A stretch of 64,000 nt of DNA. Source: JADKIH01 sp031427625. Lineage in GTDB: Bacteria > Bacteroidota > Bacteroidia > AKYH767-A > 2013-40CM-41-45. Below are positions 1-7,702 of this stretch, in pieces (the stretch's first letter is position 1; the number at the start of each line of letters is the position of its first letter). A program made the translations under genes and the position numbers. The stretch lies in the NCBI GenBank assembly GCA_031427625.1, contig JANPNV010000111.1:62001-126000 (forward strand). Direction: 5' to 3'. The notes beneath the pieces are model-generated. The model was not told the origin of the DNA. It was given only the letters and a program-made list of their open reading frames with translations, and did no database searches.

Positions 1-671
1 ACGGGTGATATATTCTGAATGCTAATTATCATGTGATATACTTGATTGGATCGAAGTATATCCTCCAATTCTGAAGAGTGATAGATCTTAATTCCTTCAA
101 CTGTTTTGCCTTTCTTGGAGTTATCATCATCAATAAATCCGATAACTTTATAGCGCGTTCCTGCATCACGATCAAGTGCTCGCTTGGTGATAAGCCCGGA
201 TTCTCCCGCACCGTATATTAGTATTTCTTGCTTATCGCGCGACGGATTCTTAAGTTCCTGGTAAATAGTCTTCACCAGAATTCTGAATGCAGTCAGGGTA
301 AATACTGATGTGAAATAATCAATGATTATTATCGAAAAAGGAACTAGATAGATGCCTGTGAAATGATAAGATACGGGGTTGGCAAGAGCCAGAAAAATAC
401 TTCCACCCGTGATCGTATAAAATACACGTAGTGCATCTTTTGTACTTGTATACCGTATGATTCCCTGATATAATCTGGATAATAAGAAGCTGCCGGCTCT
501 GACGATAAGCAGGGCAGGGATTGCGATTTTCCAAAGGGAAATTTCTATCTCAGGCACACGGAAATTAAACCTGACCTGGTATGCAAGCATGAGCGAAGAA
601 AGACAGATGAACAGATCGATTAGAAAGATGATCCACCTTGGAGTATTACGCTCGGAAATTTTAATTGCCAT
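1..671 (-). CDS. FlaA1/CapD-type polysaccharide biosynthesis protein (partial, 5' part)
   Basis: The reading frame starts at an ATG at 671 and stays open to the left edge, so only about the first 223 residues are visible. The first ~130 residues hold about four hydrophobic membrane segments with a short WIIFLIDLF start. These are followed by a Rossmann nucleotide-binding motif GAGESG and an IGFIDDD strand. This layout (membrane CoA-binding-like part, then an NAD-dependent SDR part) is that of the FlaA1/CapD/WbpM family of nucleotide-sugar 4,6-dehydratases or epimerases, which act at the inner membrane in making surface polysaccharide or glycan sugars. The catalytic SDR half lies outside the window, so exact chemistry cannot be assigned. 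It is divergent from a glycosyltransferase gene, which fits a polysaccharide locus. A -7 box lies 18 bases upstream on the same strand. Confidence 0.85.
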   Translation of the reverse strand, partial: MAIKISERNTPRWIIFLIDLFICLSSLMLAYQVRFNFRVPEIEISLWKIAIPALLIVRAGSFLLSRLYQGIIRYTSTKDALRVFYTITGGSIFLALANPVSYHFTGIYLVPFSIIIIDYFTSVFTLTAFRILVKTIYQELKNPSRDKQEILIYGAGESGLITKRALDRDAGTRYKVIGFIDDDNSKKGKTVEGIKIYHSSELEDILRSNQVYHMIISIQNISP

Positions 672-688
672 AGGTCTAGGTAAGTGTT

Positions 689-696
689 CAAATATA
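689..696 (-). promoter_or_regulatory. Bacteroidota -7 box for the FlaA1/CapD-type gene
   Basis: The minus strand reads TATATTTG, an exact match to the phylum -7 consensus TAnnTTTG, and lies 17 bases before the ATG at 671. It is divergent from a second box at 745-752. Confidence 0.55.
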
Positions 697-744
697 TGTG
701 AAAATCGTGGAAGACTAATTCCCCTTTTCGCTTAACTGAATTTT

Positions 745-752
745 TATCTTTG
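745..752 (+). promoter_or_regulatory. Bacteroidota -7 box for the glycosyltransferase
   Basis: TATCTTTG matches TAnnTTTG exactly, 30 bases before the ATG at 783. Because the box overlaps a TTG at 750, it argues against starting the protein there. Confidence 0.6.
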
Positions 753-782
753 CAGAATAGCATCATCAGGAATGCAAAACTA

Positions 783-1907
783 ATGAGAATACTTTTTATC
801 ACCCCATATCCGGAAGGTGTTGCCCCCAGTCAGAGATTTCGTTTCGAGCAGTATTTCGATACTTTATCTGAAAACGGGCATTCTTACCAGGTATCGTCGT
901 TTCTTGACAAAAAGGCATGGGATATTCTCTATAAAAAAGGACATACTGTTGCCAAAATAATGGCTCTTTTACGCGGGTATTTTCGTCGATTGTCCAATCT
1001 GACAAATCTCGGGAAATTCGACATAATCTTTATTCACCGGGAAGCATCTCCATTTGGTCCGCCATGGTTCGAATGGCTTGTAACAAAAGTATTCAGGAAG
1101 TATTCAATATATGATTTTGACGATGCAATCTGGATTCCGAATGCATCAGAATCAAATCGCAAACTGACTATGTTGTTTAAGCGATTTTCAAATGCATCTG
1201 ATATCTGTCGCTGGTCAAATGTTGTTTCTGTCGGAAATACTTACTTGTCAGAATTTGCCTCAAAAGAAAATAAGAACGTCGTCATAAACCCAACAACTAT
1301 CGATACAGACCAATTACATAATACCACGAGAGACCATGACAATGAGAAAGTCATCATTGGCTGGACCGGATCGCATTCAACGGTTCAATACCTGGATGTA
1401 TTATATCCGGTTCTGAAAAGATTAGAGGAAAAATATGATTTTGAGTTTCATGTTATTTGCGATGTACCACCAAAATTTAAACTTAAGTCGATGAAGTTTA
1501 TTCGCTGGTCTAAACAGAATGAGATAAACGACTTACTCAATCTCAATATCGGAGTAATGCCTCTGCCTGCAGATATCTGGGCTAAGGGAAAATGTGGATT
1601 CAAAGCACTTCAATACATGGCTCTCGGAATTCCTGCCGTCGTTTCCGATGTCGGTGTGAATGCAGAAATCGTTGAACATGATTTAAACGGATGTGTCTGT
1701 AATACTGAATTAGAATGGGAGGATTGCCTTGAAAAACTTATCACCAATTCAGTTTATCTTAAAAAACTAAGTAGTCATACTCGCGATAAAATCGTCAATA
1801 ACTATTCACTTAAATCAAATACTTTAAATTTTCTTAGCTTGTTCAATATTAATCAGGCCATCGATCATAAATTGAAAAGCTCAAAGACTTCAACAATTAA
1901 AAATTAA
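783..1907 (+). CDS. Glycosyltransferase, GT4-like
   Basis: A 374-residue protein that probably transfers a sugar from a nucleotide-activated donor during surface glycan assembly, in the cytoplasm or at the inner membrane. It begins RILFITPYPEG, the usual first strand and loop of a GT-B fold. The C-terminal half contains a strand IGWTGSHSTVQYLD and the donor-site stretch around KCGFKALQYMALGIPAV, with the Lys/Glu-type loop followed by EIVEHDLNG, typical of GT4-like retaining enzymes. The frame is open from a TTG at 750, but that codon falls inside the promoter box; the ATG at 783 puts the MRILFITP strand at the N-terminus. The donor and acceptor sugars cannot be read from sequence. It is divergent from a FlaA1/CapD-type gene, and gcvT follows 18 bases downstream, possibly co-transcribed. 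Confidence 0.85.
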   Translation: MRILFITPYPEGVAPSQRFRFEQYFDTLSENGHSYQVSSFLDKKAWDILYKKGHTVAKIMALLRGYFRRLSNLTNLGKFDIIFIHREASPFGPPWFEWLVTKVFRKYSIYDFDDAIWIPNASESNRKLTMLFKRFSNASDICRWSNVVSVGNTYLSEFASKENKNVVINPTTIDTDQLHNTTRDHDNEKVIIGWTGSHSTVQYLDVLYPVLKRLEEKYDFEFHVICDVPPKFKLKSMKFIRWSKQNEINDLLNLNIGVMPLPADIWAKGKCGFKALQYMALGIPAVVSDVGVNAEIVEHDLNGCVCNTELEWEDCLEKLITNSVYLKKLSSHTRDKIVNNYSLKSNTLNFLSLFNINQAIDHKLKSSKTSTIKN

Positions 1908-1925
1908 TATATAAATTCAATAAAG

Positions 1926-3032
1926 ATGGAAGAGACAGAAACACTTCTAAAGTTTACAGCACTATCCGATATTCATAAATCACTTGGTGCGAAAATGGTT
2001 CCGTTCGCAGGTTATTTAATGCCTGTTTCATACGAGGGAATTAATGCTGAACATGAAACGGTCCGACAAAAGGTTGGTGTATTCGATGTGTCTCACATGG
2101 GTGAATTTATATTGAAAGGTGAAAATGCTTTAGACCTGATACAACGAATAACCAGTAATGATGCCTCGAAACTTGTCGATGGTAAGGTTCAATACAGTTG
2201 CTTTCTCAATGAAACGGGTGGAATCATCGATGATCTGTTGGTATACAGAATAGATTCTAAAACATATATGCTTGTTGTTAATGCATCGAACATAACCAAG
2301 GATTGGGATTGGATTTTGAAATTTAATACTAAGGAGGTAGAGATGCACGATATCTCAGAGAAAACGTCTCTTCTTGCTGTTCAGGGCCCACTCGCAAAAA
2401 ATGTATTGCAATCGCTAACAGAAATGGATTTGAGTAGCATGGAATACTATACATTTAAAAAAGGTGTTTTTGCAGGTGTAGAGAATGTACTTATTTCTGC
2501 AACTGGCTACACAGGAGCCGGAGGATTTGAAATTTATTTTGAAAATAAATATGCCGTTTCTATCTGGGAAAAGATTTTTGAAGCCGGTAAATCGTATGGC
2601 ATAAAACCGGTGGGTTTGGGTGCCCGCGATACACTTCGGCTTGAAATGGGTTTTTGTCTTTATGGAAATGATATCGATGATAATACATCTCCGATAGAAG
2701 CAGGTCTTGGCTGGATTACAAAATTCACCAAGGAGTTTACAAATAGTGTTGAACTAAAACGTCAGAAGGAAACCGGGGTAACAAAAAAATTAGTGGGCTT
2801 CGAAATGGTTGATAAAGGCATTCCCCGTCACGACTATGTTATCATGGATTCTTCGGGTAATAACATTGGCAGGGTTACTTCAGGAACTCAGTCTCCTACA
2901 CTTCAGAAGGCAATAGGAATGGGTTATGTTTCATCTGCATTTGCAACTGAAAACAGCGAAATTTTTATCTCTGTCCGTGACAAATCCTTAAAGGCTAAGG
3001 TTGTAAAACTGCCATTTATTGAAAAAAAATAA
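1926..3032 (+). CDS. gcvT: Glycine cleavage system T protein (aminomethyltransferase)
   Basis: A 368-residue protein, the normal length for GcvT (about 360-375). It takes the aminomethyl group carried on lipoyl-H-protein, gives it to tetrahydrofolate to make 5,10-methylene-THF, and releases ammonia. Visible family motifs are AGYLMPVSYEG near the N-terminus, FDVSHMGEF, the folate-binding region around VVNASNITKDWDW with its conserved aspartate, SATGYTGAGGFEIY, and GLGARDTLRLEMGFCLYGND. The C-terminal barrel has GRVTSGTQSPTLQKAIGMGYV. The start is the ATG at 1926. Genes for the P, H and L proteins are not in this window, so the complex must be completed from elsewhere, which is usual in this phylum. 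It lies just after a glycosyltransferase, without a functional link that I can see. Confidence 0.95.
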   Translation: MEETETLLKFTALSDIHKSLGAKMVPFAGYLMPVSYEGINAEHETVRQKVGVFDVSHMGEFILKGENALDLIQRITSNDASKLVDGKVQYSCFLNETGGIIDDLLVYRIDSKTYMLVVNASNITKDWDWILKFNTKEVEMHDISEKTSLLAVQGPLAKNVLQSLTEMDLSSMEYYTFKKGVFAGVENVLISATGYTGAGGFEIYFENKYAVSIWEKIFEAGKSYGIKPVGLGARDTLRLEMGFCLYGNDIDDNTSPIEAGLGWITKFTKEFTNSVELKRQKETGVTKKLVGFEMVDKGIPRHDYVIMDSSGNNIGRVTSGTQSPTLQKAIGMGYVSSAFATENSEIFISVRDKSLKAKVVKLPFIEKK

Positions 3033-3092
3033 TTGAACCAATATCGTACATTGGCTGCATGGCATCAGTTGCCATTCCATTAAAAAAATACT

Positions 3093-3830
3093 ATGAAGCT
3101 GGATGCATGTTTTTCACCGTTTCTATATCCTGTTTACAGGGACGATGACAGTATTGTAATTATAATTGATATTTTAAGGGCTACATCTGCGATTTGTACA
3201 GCCTTTGAGCATGGTGCCGAGAAAATAATTCCTGTAGCATCAGTTGAGGAAGCAAGAGAATGGAAAGCAAAAGGATATCTGGTAGGGGCTGAGAGAGATG
3301 CAATAGCTGTAGAGGGGTTTGATTTTGGAAATTCTCCTTTTAGTTACATGGGTGAAAATGTTAAGGGAAAAACAATTGTTCTCACTACTACTAACGGAAC
3401 GCAGGCAATAGAGGCTGCGCGAGGTGCATATAAGGTGGCAATCGGATCGTTTTTAAATATCACTGCACTATCAGAATGGTTATATCAGGAGAAAAGAAAT
3501 GTTCTTCTTCTATGTTCTGGTTGGAAAAATAAATTCAACCTTGAAGATGCACTGTTTGCAGGAGCGATGACAGAATCATTGACAGCATTGGGCGATGAGT
3601 TTATTTTAGGCGATGCTTGTCTTGCTTTAAAATATCTTTACCTGCAGGCGAGAACAGAACCTTACAAATTTTTAAGTGGGTCATCACATAAGGAAAGGTT
3701 ATCGCGTCTAAATCTGAAAAAAGATATAAAATATTGTTTAACTCCTGATCAGACAAAGGTTATTCCGATTCTTGAGAATGGGGCGCTTATTAAATTACAA
3801 GAGCAGTTTTCAACTCCGCTGACGCGCTAA
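3093..3830 (+). CDS. comB: 2-phosphosulfolactate phosphatase family protein (ComB)
   Basis: A 245-residue protein of the ComB family, known for hydrolysing 2-phosphosulfolactate to sulfolactate in archaeal coenzyme M synthesis. Recognised from IIIDILRATSAICTAF near the N-terminus, GFDFGNSP, the stretch TTTNGTQAIEAA, and CSGWKNKFNLEDALFAGA with the Glu-Asp pair typical of the family. Bacteria with ComB do not normally make coenzyme M; here the product could feed another sulfonate metabolism, but nothing nearby (no comA, comC or cysteate synthase) identifies it. The gene follows gcvT by 60 bases on the same strand. Its last 21 bases overlap the 3' end of the EamA permease gene on the other strand, so the two are convergent with no room for a terminator between them. 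Family assignment is firm; substrate is not. Confidence 0.87.
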   Translation: MKLDACFSPFLYPVYRDDDSIVIIIDILRATSAICTAFEHGAEKIIPVASVEEAREWKAKGYLVGAERDAIAVEGFDFGNSPFSYMGENVKGKTIVLTTTNGTQAIEAARGAYKVAIGSFLNITALSEWLYQEKRNVLLLCSGWKNKFNLEDALFAGAMTESLTALGDEFILGDACLALKYLYLQARTEPYKFLSGSSHKERLSRLNLKKDIKYCLTPDQTKVIPILENGALIKLQEQFSTPLTR

Positions 3831-4679
3831 CGACGTGCTTTGTTTTTTCTTGTATATCATGTGTAGGATAACAGTCAGCATGATAATTCCCGCACCGGTA
3901 ATAAATCCCCTGTTCATCAATTTGCCTTCACCTGCAAAAAGTATCGCTAGGATAATACCATAAATTGGTTCGAGATTAAGAGCAAGCCCCATTGTATATG
4001 CTGAAACTTTTCGAAGTGCCTGAAGCGAAAGAATCCATGTTAACACGGTGCAAACAAGCGAAAGAATCAGGAGATACATGAAATCCATGCCCGACGGGAA
4101 AAGGATTTTTGTAGGTTGAATGATAAAGTAAACCGGAAGCAATAGTGTAAGGAATAACCATCCACTGCTTAGCTCAATAAAACTTATCGTCAGCGCTTCA
4201 TACTTAGATGCAATTCTCTTGTTGAGAACAGAAAATACTGCACTCAGCAATGCGCTTATTACACCGATGATAATTCCTTTCGCTGCTGTTACATCTGAGT
4301 TATAAATGGTAGAAATACCAGTGATCGCCATTGCACTGAACAATATTTCTACAACATCAAATTTAGCTCGGTTAATCAAAGGTTCGAGTATTGATGCAAA
4401 TAATGCTATCGATGAAAGACAGATCATAGCCACAGAAATACTGGATATTTTAATTGACCCATAGAATGTAATCCAGTGTAGCATGACAAGAAGGCCAATT
4501 CCGCCAATGCGAATGAATTCACGGAATGGAATTTTTGGGAACCTCCTTCTATAAAAAAGAAATATTGCAATAGCAGCGCTGCTGATTAACATTCGATACC
4601 ATACCAGCATTCCCTCATTCAGCTGAATGAGTTTTCCTAATAACCCGGTGAATCCCCACAGGAAAATAGCCACATGCAT
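3810..4679 (-). CDS. EamA/DMT-family permease
   Basis: A 289-residue inner-membrane protein with about ten hydrophobic segments arranged as two five-helix EamA repeats. The first begins MHVAIFLWGFTGLLGKLI with an early charged loop; the second includes KGIIIGVISALLSAVFSVLNKR and YTMGLALNLEPIYGIILAI, where the conserved Glu-Pro of the repeat is visible. The family exports metabolites such as amino acids or nucleotides, and substrate cannot be told from sequence. The frame is open from a TTG at 4700, but the ATG at 4679 places the first membrane helix at the N-terminus. It is the last gene of the leftward run that starts with the ccm genes, 58 bases after maf. The charged tail KKKQSTSLARQRS overlaps comB in antisense. 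Confidence 0.85.
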   Translation of the reverse strand: MHVAIFLWGFTGLLGKLIQLNEGMLVWYRMLISSAAIAIFLFYRRRFPKIPFREFIRIGGIGLLVMLHWITFYGSIKISSISVAMICLSSIALFASILEPLINRAKFDVVEILFSAMAITGISTIYNSDVTAAKGIIIGVISALLSAVFSVLNKRIASKYEALTISFIELSSGWLFLTLLLPVYFIIQPTKILFPSGMDFMYLLILSLVCTVLTWILSLQALRKVSAYTMGLALNLEPIYGIILAILFAGEGKLMNRGFITGAGIIMLTVILHMIYKKKQSTSLARQRS

Positions 4680-4737
4680 TTTGATATAGGAGGTGCGCAA
4701 TTCGTTATCAGTTATTCTATGATATCAATATACATCT

Positions 4738-5409
4738 TTAATATTTTTCCAGTTCAGAAATGAGTTCTACAATTGGAAGTCCCATGACGTTGAAATAACT
4801 GCCTTCGATATGATCGATTAAGGCAATACGACTTTTCCCACATGATATTGTGCTGTCAAGAAGATCAGTCAGTCCATTTCGTTCGAGAAATATTTTTTCG
4901 GTTTCAGAACATGGATTCATCCCATCAGGAAGACATTCCTGTGCACCATAGGAACCAGCCTTATCGAACGGGCTGTACAGTTTAATATAATTCTTAAGTT
5001 CTTCGTCTGATAATTTTTTAAAGACTACATCGGAACGAACCTGAAAGATTTTTTTTGAGTGTCCATCCATTATGCAAACTCCGGTATATACATGATGCTT
5101 TTGTCCGTTTAACAGTTTGAGCATTTCAAAGGCCTCTGCTGAATCTGCTGGTTTCCCAAGCATTTTGGAAAAATGCCATACGATTGTATCGGCAGTAATT
5201 AACAACTCATTCCTTTCGCGTTTTGATTCCAGCGCCATTGCTTTCTCCTCGGCTAATGAGACTGCAATATCTCCAGCGACAAGATGTGGAAGGGGAATTT
5301 CCTTTGTATCGCTTGTTAGTACTCTGAAATCCAATCCAAGTTCTCGAAAAAGAAAAATTCTTCGTGGTGAAGCCGAGCCTAGAAGAAGTTTTTTTGTGGT
5401 AATTTTCAT
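4738..5409 (-). CDS. maf: Maf-family nucleoside triphosphate pyrophosphatase
   Basis: A 223-residue protein of the Maf/HAM1-like fold, which hydrolyses nucleoside triphosphates (dTTP, UTP or modified nucleotides) to monophosphates and is thought to clean the nucleotide pool. The N-terminus has LLLGSASPRR, the substrate-loop signature. LLITADTIVWHFSKMLGKP carries the conserved Asp that binds metal, and FDKAGSYGAQ is the third family motif. The C-terminus has FNVMGLPIVELI. It is slightly longer than most Maf proteins (about 190-205), the extra length lying in a loop around PDGMNPCSETEKIF. The start is the ATG at 5409. It sits 48 bases after the UbiA gene and before the EamA gene, in the same leftward run. 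Confidence 0.93.
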   Translation of the reverse strand: MKITTKKLLLGSASPRRIFLFRELGLDFRVLTSDTKEIPLPHLVAGDIAVSLAEEKAMALESKRERNELLITADTIVWHFSKMLGKPADSAEAFEMLKLLNGQKHHVYTGVCIMDGHSKKIFQVRSDVVFKKLSDEELKNYIKLYSPFDKAGSYGAQECLPDGMNPCSETEKIFLERNGLTDLLDSTISCGKSRIALIDHIEGSYFNVMGLPIVELISELEKY

Positions 5410-5457
5410 TTAGATTGTATAGTGAGGAATTAATGTAATTTTAAAAACAACTTCAGC

Positions 5458-6384
5458 TTATTTTAAAAAATAATACCAGAAAGGAAGCATTGTGAAAATG
5501 CCTGCAGTAATAATAATTTTTGAAAACAGGCTAGCATAATAATAATCTTTTTTCTCAGTTGCAGTTAATACAAGGTATAGAAGACCACCCAGAGGTATAA
5601 AGAAAATTCCCATAAGAAACCAAATATTAATTACCGTATTCTCATAGAAATTATTTGCTAGAATGAAAGCTATATAGACTATGGTAAGAAATATCAAAAA
5701 AGTAATAATCCATTTTGTCATCTTTATTCCTAATACGATTGGTGCTGTCTTACACTGTGATAGTTCATCGCCATCCATATCTTCGATGTCTTTAATCATT
5801 TCTCTTACCAACGTTAAAAGAAAAGAAAGTATTCCAAACCATAGGAGGTAAGTAATGTTTCTGTAAAATTCGGGCTCGAACAGTCCAACGATAAGTACAG
5901 ACAATGAACAAAGAATAGCAACAATTATATTACCGATAAACAATCTGCGTTTGTAAAAGGAAGAATACATCCAAAGCGAGATTGCGGAAAATAATGGAAC
6001 CATTCCCATGACCAGTACATCGGCTTTAATTGCTAGATAAAAACCGACAATAATGCCCGTCCCTGAAAGAATGAAAAACAATGACTTTGCCGTTTTTTTA
6101 CTTAAAATTTTTCCAACAATGTTTTGGTCAGGCTTATTTATTTCATCAATGTGAATATCAAAATAGTCGTTAATAATATATCCTCCTGCAGCAATAAATA
6201 GAGTTGTTAATACCAGAAGAATAAAATCAGGAGTCGATAAGTAATGTGGAAAAATACCGGTCGCAAAAAATTCTGCTTTGAAAGCTGGCAAGATCAGACA
6301 ATATCTCACAATAATTTGTGTAGCAGCAATCATCAGTAAATTTGGCAATCTGATTAGTCCGGAAAATGAGATGAGTTGTTTCAA
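5458..6384 (-). CDS. UbiA-family prenyltransferase
   Basis: A 308-residue integral membrane enzyme with about eight or nine helices. It carries the two Asp-rich diphosphate/Mg-binding motifs of the UbiA superfamily: NDYFDIHIDEINKPDQ at residues 72-87, and DIEDMDGDELSQCKT in the fifth-helix region. UbiA enzymes move an isoprenoid chain from its diphosphate onto an aromatic or polar acceptor. Relatives in this phylum are often labelled geranylgeranylglycerol-phosphate geranylgeranyltransferase, but the real acceptor is unproven; quinone, heme or lipid acceptors remain possible. No in-frame ATG precedes the conserved N-terminal LIRLPNLLMIA segment, so the start is taken as TTG at 6384; the first ATG would cut off that segment. 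It lies 17 bases after the KdsC-like gene, so co-transcription is likely. Confidence 0.86.
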   Translation of the reverse strand: MKQLISFSGLIRLPNLLMIAATQIIVRYCLILPAFKAEFFATGIFPHYLSTPDFILLVLTTLFIAAGGYIINDYFDIHIDEINKPDQNIVGKILSKKTAKSLFFILSGTGIIVGFYLAIKADVLVMGMVPLFSAISLWMYSSFYKRRLFIGNIIVAILCSLSVLIVGLFEPEFYRNITYLLWFGILSFLLTLVREMIKDIEDMDGDELSQCKTAPIVLGIKMTKWIITFLIFLTIVYIAFILANNFYENTVINIWFLMGIFFIPLGGLLYLVLTATEKKDYYYASLFSKIIITAGIFTMLPFWYYFLK

Positions 6385-6401
6385 AGAATAGGTTGTAGTT
6401 T

Positions 6402-6911
6402 TTAGTTAAAAGTAGGCCACTTGCCATGTAAACGTAATACCTGTTCAATTACATCTCTGACACATCCTTCTCCGCCTTTTAAAGGACTGAAGTAAACACT
6501 TATATTTCTTATTTCTGTCGCAGCATCGAATGGACAGCAAGGCACGCCTGACTTCATCATAACTTCGTAATCGGGAAGGTCGTCACCCATGTATAATATT
6601 TCCTCTTTTTCTAATTTATATTGAAGCATAATTTGTTCCATCTTCTCAGATTTATTTTCAACACCAAGGTAAATATCTCTAATGCCCAGGTTCGCAAGCC
6701 GGGTCCTGACACTTTCTGATTTTCCGCCGGATATAATCGCAATTATATAGCCGGCATTGACAGCTTCTTTCATAGCAAAACCGTCTTTTATATTCATGAC
6801 TCTGAAGAGTTCATCGGGCATAACAATTAGTGAACCATTAGTTAGAACGCCGTCGATATCGAAAATAAAACAACGAACCTTTTGAAGACGCTGCTTGAAA
6901 TTATCATTCAT
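6402..6911 (-). CDS. kdsC: KdsC-like HAD phosphatase
   Basis: A 169-residue HAD-superfamily hydrolase of the KdsC type (class C0, no cap domain). KdsC removes phosphate from Kdo-8-phosphate in lipopolysaccharide core synthesis. Motif I is FDIDGVLTNG with the nucleophile and acid/base Asp pair, motif II is AIISGGKSESV, and motif III/IV is ILYMGDDLPDYEVM. The tail GGEGCVRDVIEQVLR is the conserved C-terminal segment that covers the neighbouring subunit's active site in KdsC tetramers. Length is normal (160-190). It is 20 bases downstream of the DUF2520 gene. Other close HAD families, such as the N-acylneuraminate cytidylyltransferase-fused phosphatases, look similar, so substrate is likely but not certain. 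Confidence 0.88.
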   Translation of the reverse strand: MNDNFKQRLQKVRCFIFDIDGVLTNGSLIVMPDELFRVMNIKDGFAMKEAVNAGYIIAIISGGKSESVRTRLANLGIRDIYLGVENKSEKMEQIMLQYKLEKEEILYMGDDLPDYEVMMKSGVPCCPFDAATEIRNISVYFSPLKGGEGCVRDVIEQVLRLHGKWPTFN

Positions 6912-6931
6912 AGAGCTAGTATAAAAAAATA

Positions 6932-7702
6932 TTACTGTTTCCTATATTCCTTTTGGATGTTTTTACTCAGAATTCTGTAAATTTCTTTCATGTCAACCTC
7001 TTTACTCAGAAGTCTGAGGTGCTTATTTATTATTTTAATATCACCCCTTCGTGCTGGACCGGTCTGGATATCATGTGGACTATTCTCAATCGCATTTTTA
7101 ATTGTTTCCTCCATAAGCGGGAAGAGGATGTTGAAATTTATTTTTTTCCGGGAAAGTATTTTTTCTGCAAGTGCATATAAATAATTCGGGAAATTATTAA
7201 TGAATACTGCAGCCAGGTGCAAAAAGACTCTTTCCTGGGAACTTATTTGGTAGACGAGAGGGCTAAGCGACTTTGCAATTTTTTTTAATTGTGATTGTGT
7301 TGATGGGTTGCTTCCTTCAATACAAAATGGAATTTTAGCAGGTGTATGTTTACTGTTTTTTGAAAAACTCTGAAGTGGATAAAGTACACCATAGTTAACT
7401 ATTTTTTGACCGAATACTTCTGTTCCTACGGATCCGGAAGTATGCACGATTAACTTCGGAGTAAATGATAGTTTTTTTATGAAAGGCGCAATGGCATCAT
7501 CACTTAAAGCAATAAGATAGAGATCGGCAGTCTCTATAATACCTTTGACAGAAGTGGTAAACCGACAACCGGTTTTTTTTGCAAGCTTTTGTGCAGAAGT
7601 TTTTGTTCGGCTGTAAACCTGAATAATCTTATGACCGTTTTTTTTCAGAAGGGGACTGAGTAATGTCGCAACATTGCCTGAACCAATCAGTACAACTTTC
7701 AT
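6932..7702 (-). CDS. Rossmann-like and DUF2520 domain protein
   Basis: A 256-residue protein resembling pyrroline-5-carboxylate reductase and other NAD(P)-binding dehydrogenases. The N-terminus is MKVVLIGSGNVATLL with the GxGxxA dinucleotide loop, then VYSRTKTSAQKLAKKTG, and LIALSDDAIAPF as the fourth strand. The second half (LHLAAVFINNFPNYLYALAE onward) is the helical DUF2520 part. Its substrate is unknown. The start ATG at 7702 overlaps the stop of ccmF by four bases (ATGA), so it is translationally coupled to the cytochrome c maturation genes. Coupling to ccmF and proximity to kdsC and ubiA may reflect phylum-wide operon order rather than a shared pathway. Confidence 0.82.
   Translation of the reverse strand: MKVVLIGSGNVATLLSPLLKKNGHKIIQVYSRTKTSAQKLAKKTGCRFTTSVKGIIETADLYLIALSDDAIAPFIKKLSFTPKLIVHTSGSVGTEVFGQKIVNYGVLYPLQSFSKNSKHTPAKIPFCIEGSNPSTQSQLKKIAKSLSPLVYQISSQERVFLHLAAVFINNFPNYLYALAEKILSRKKINFNILFPLMEETIKNAIENSPHDIQTGPARRGDIKIINKHLRLLSKEVDMKEIYRILSKNIQKEYRKQ

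Noticed and set aside
1908..1925. Glycine riboswitch before gcvT
   Set aside because: Only 18 bases separate gcvT from the glycosyltransferase gene; there is no room for one.
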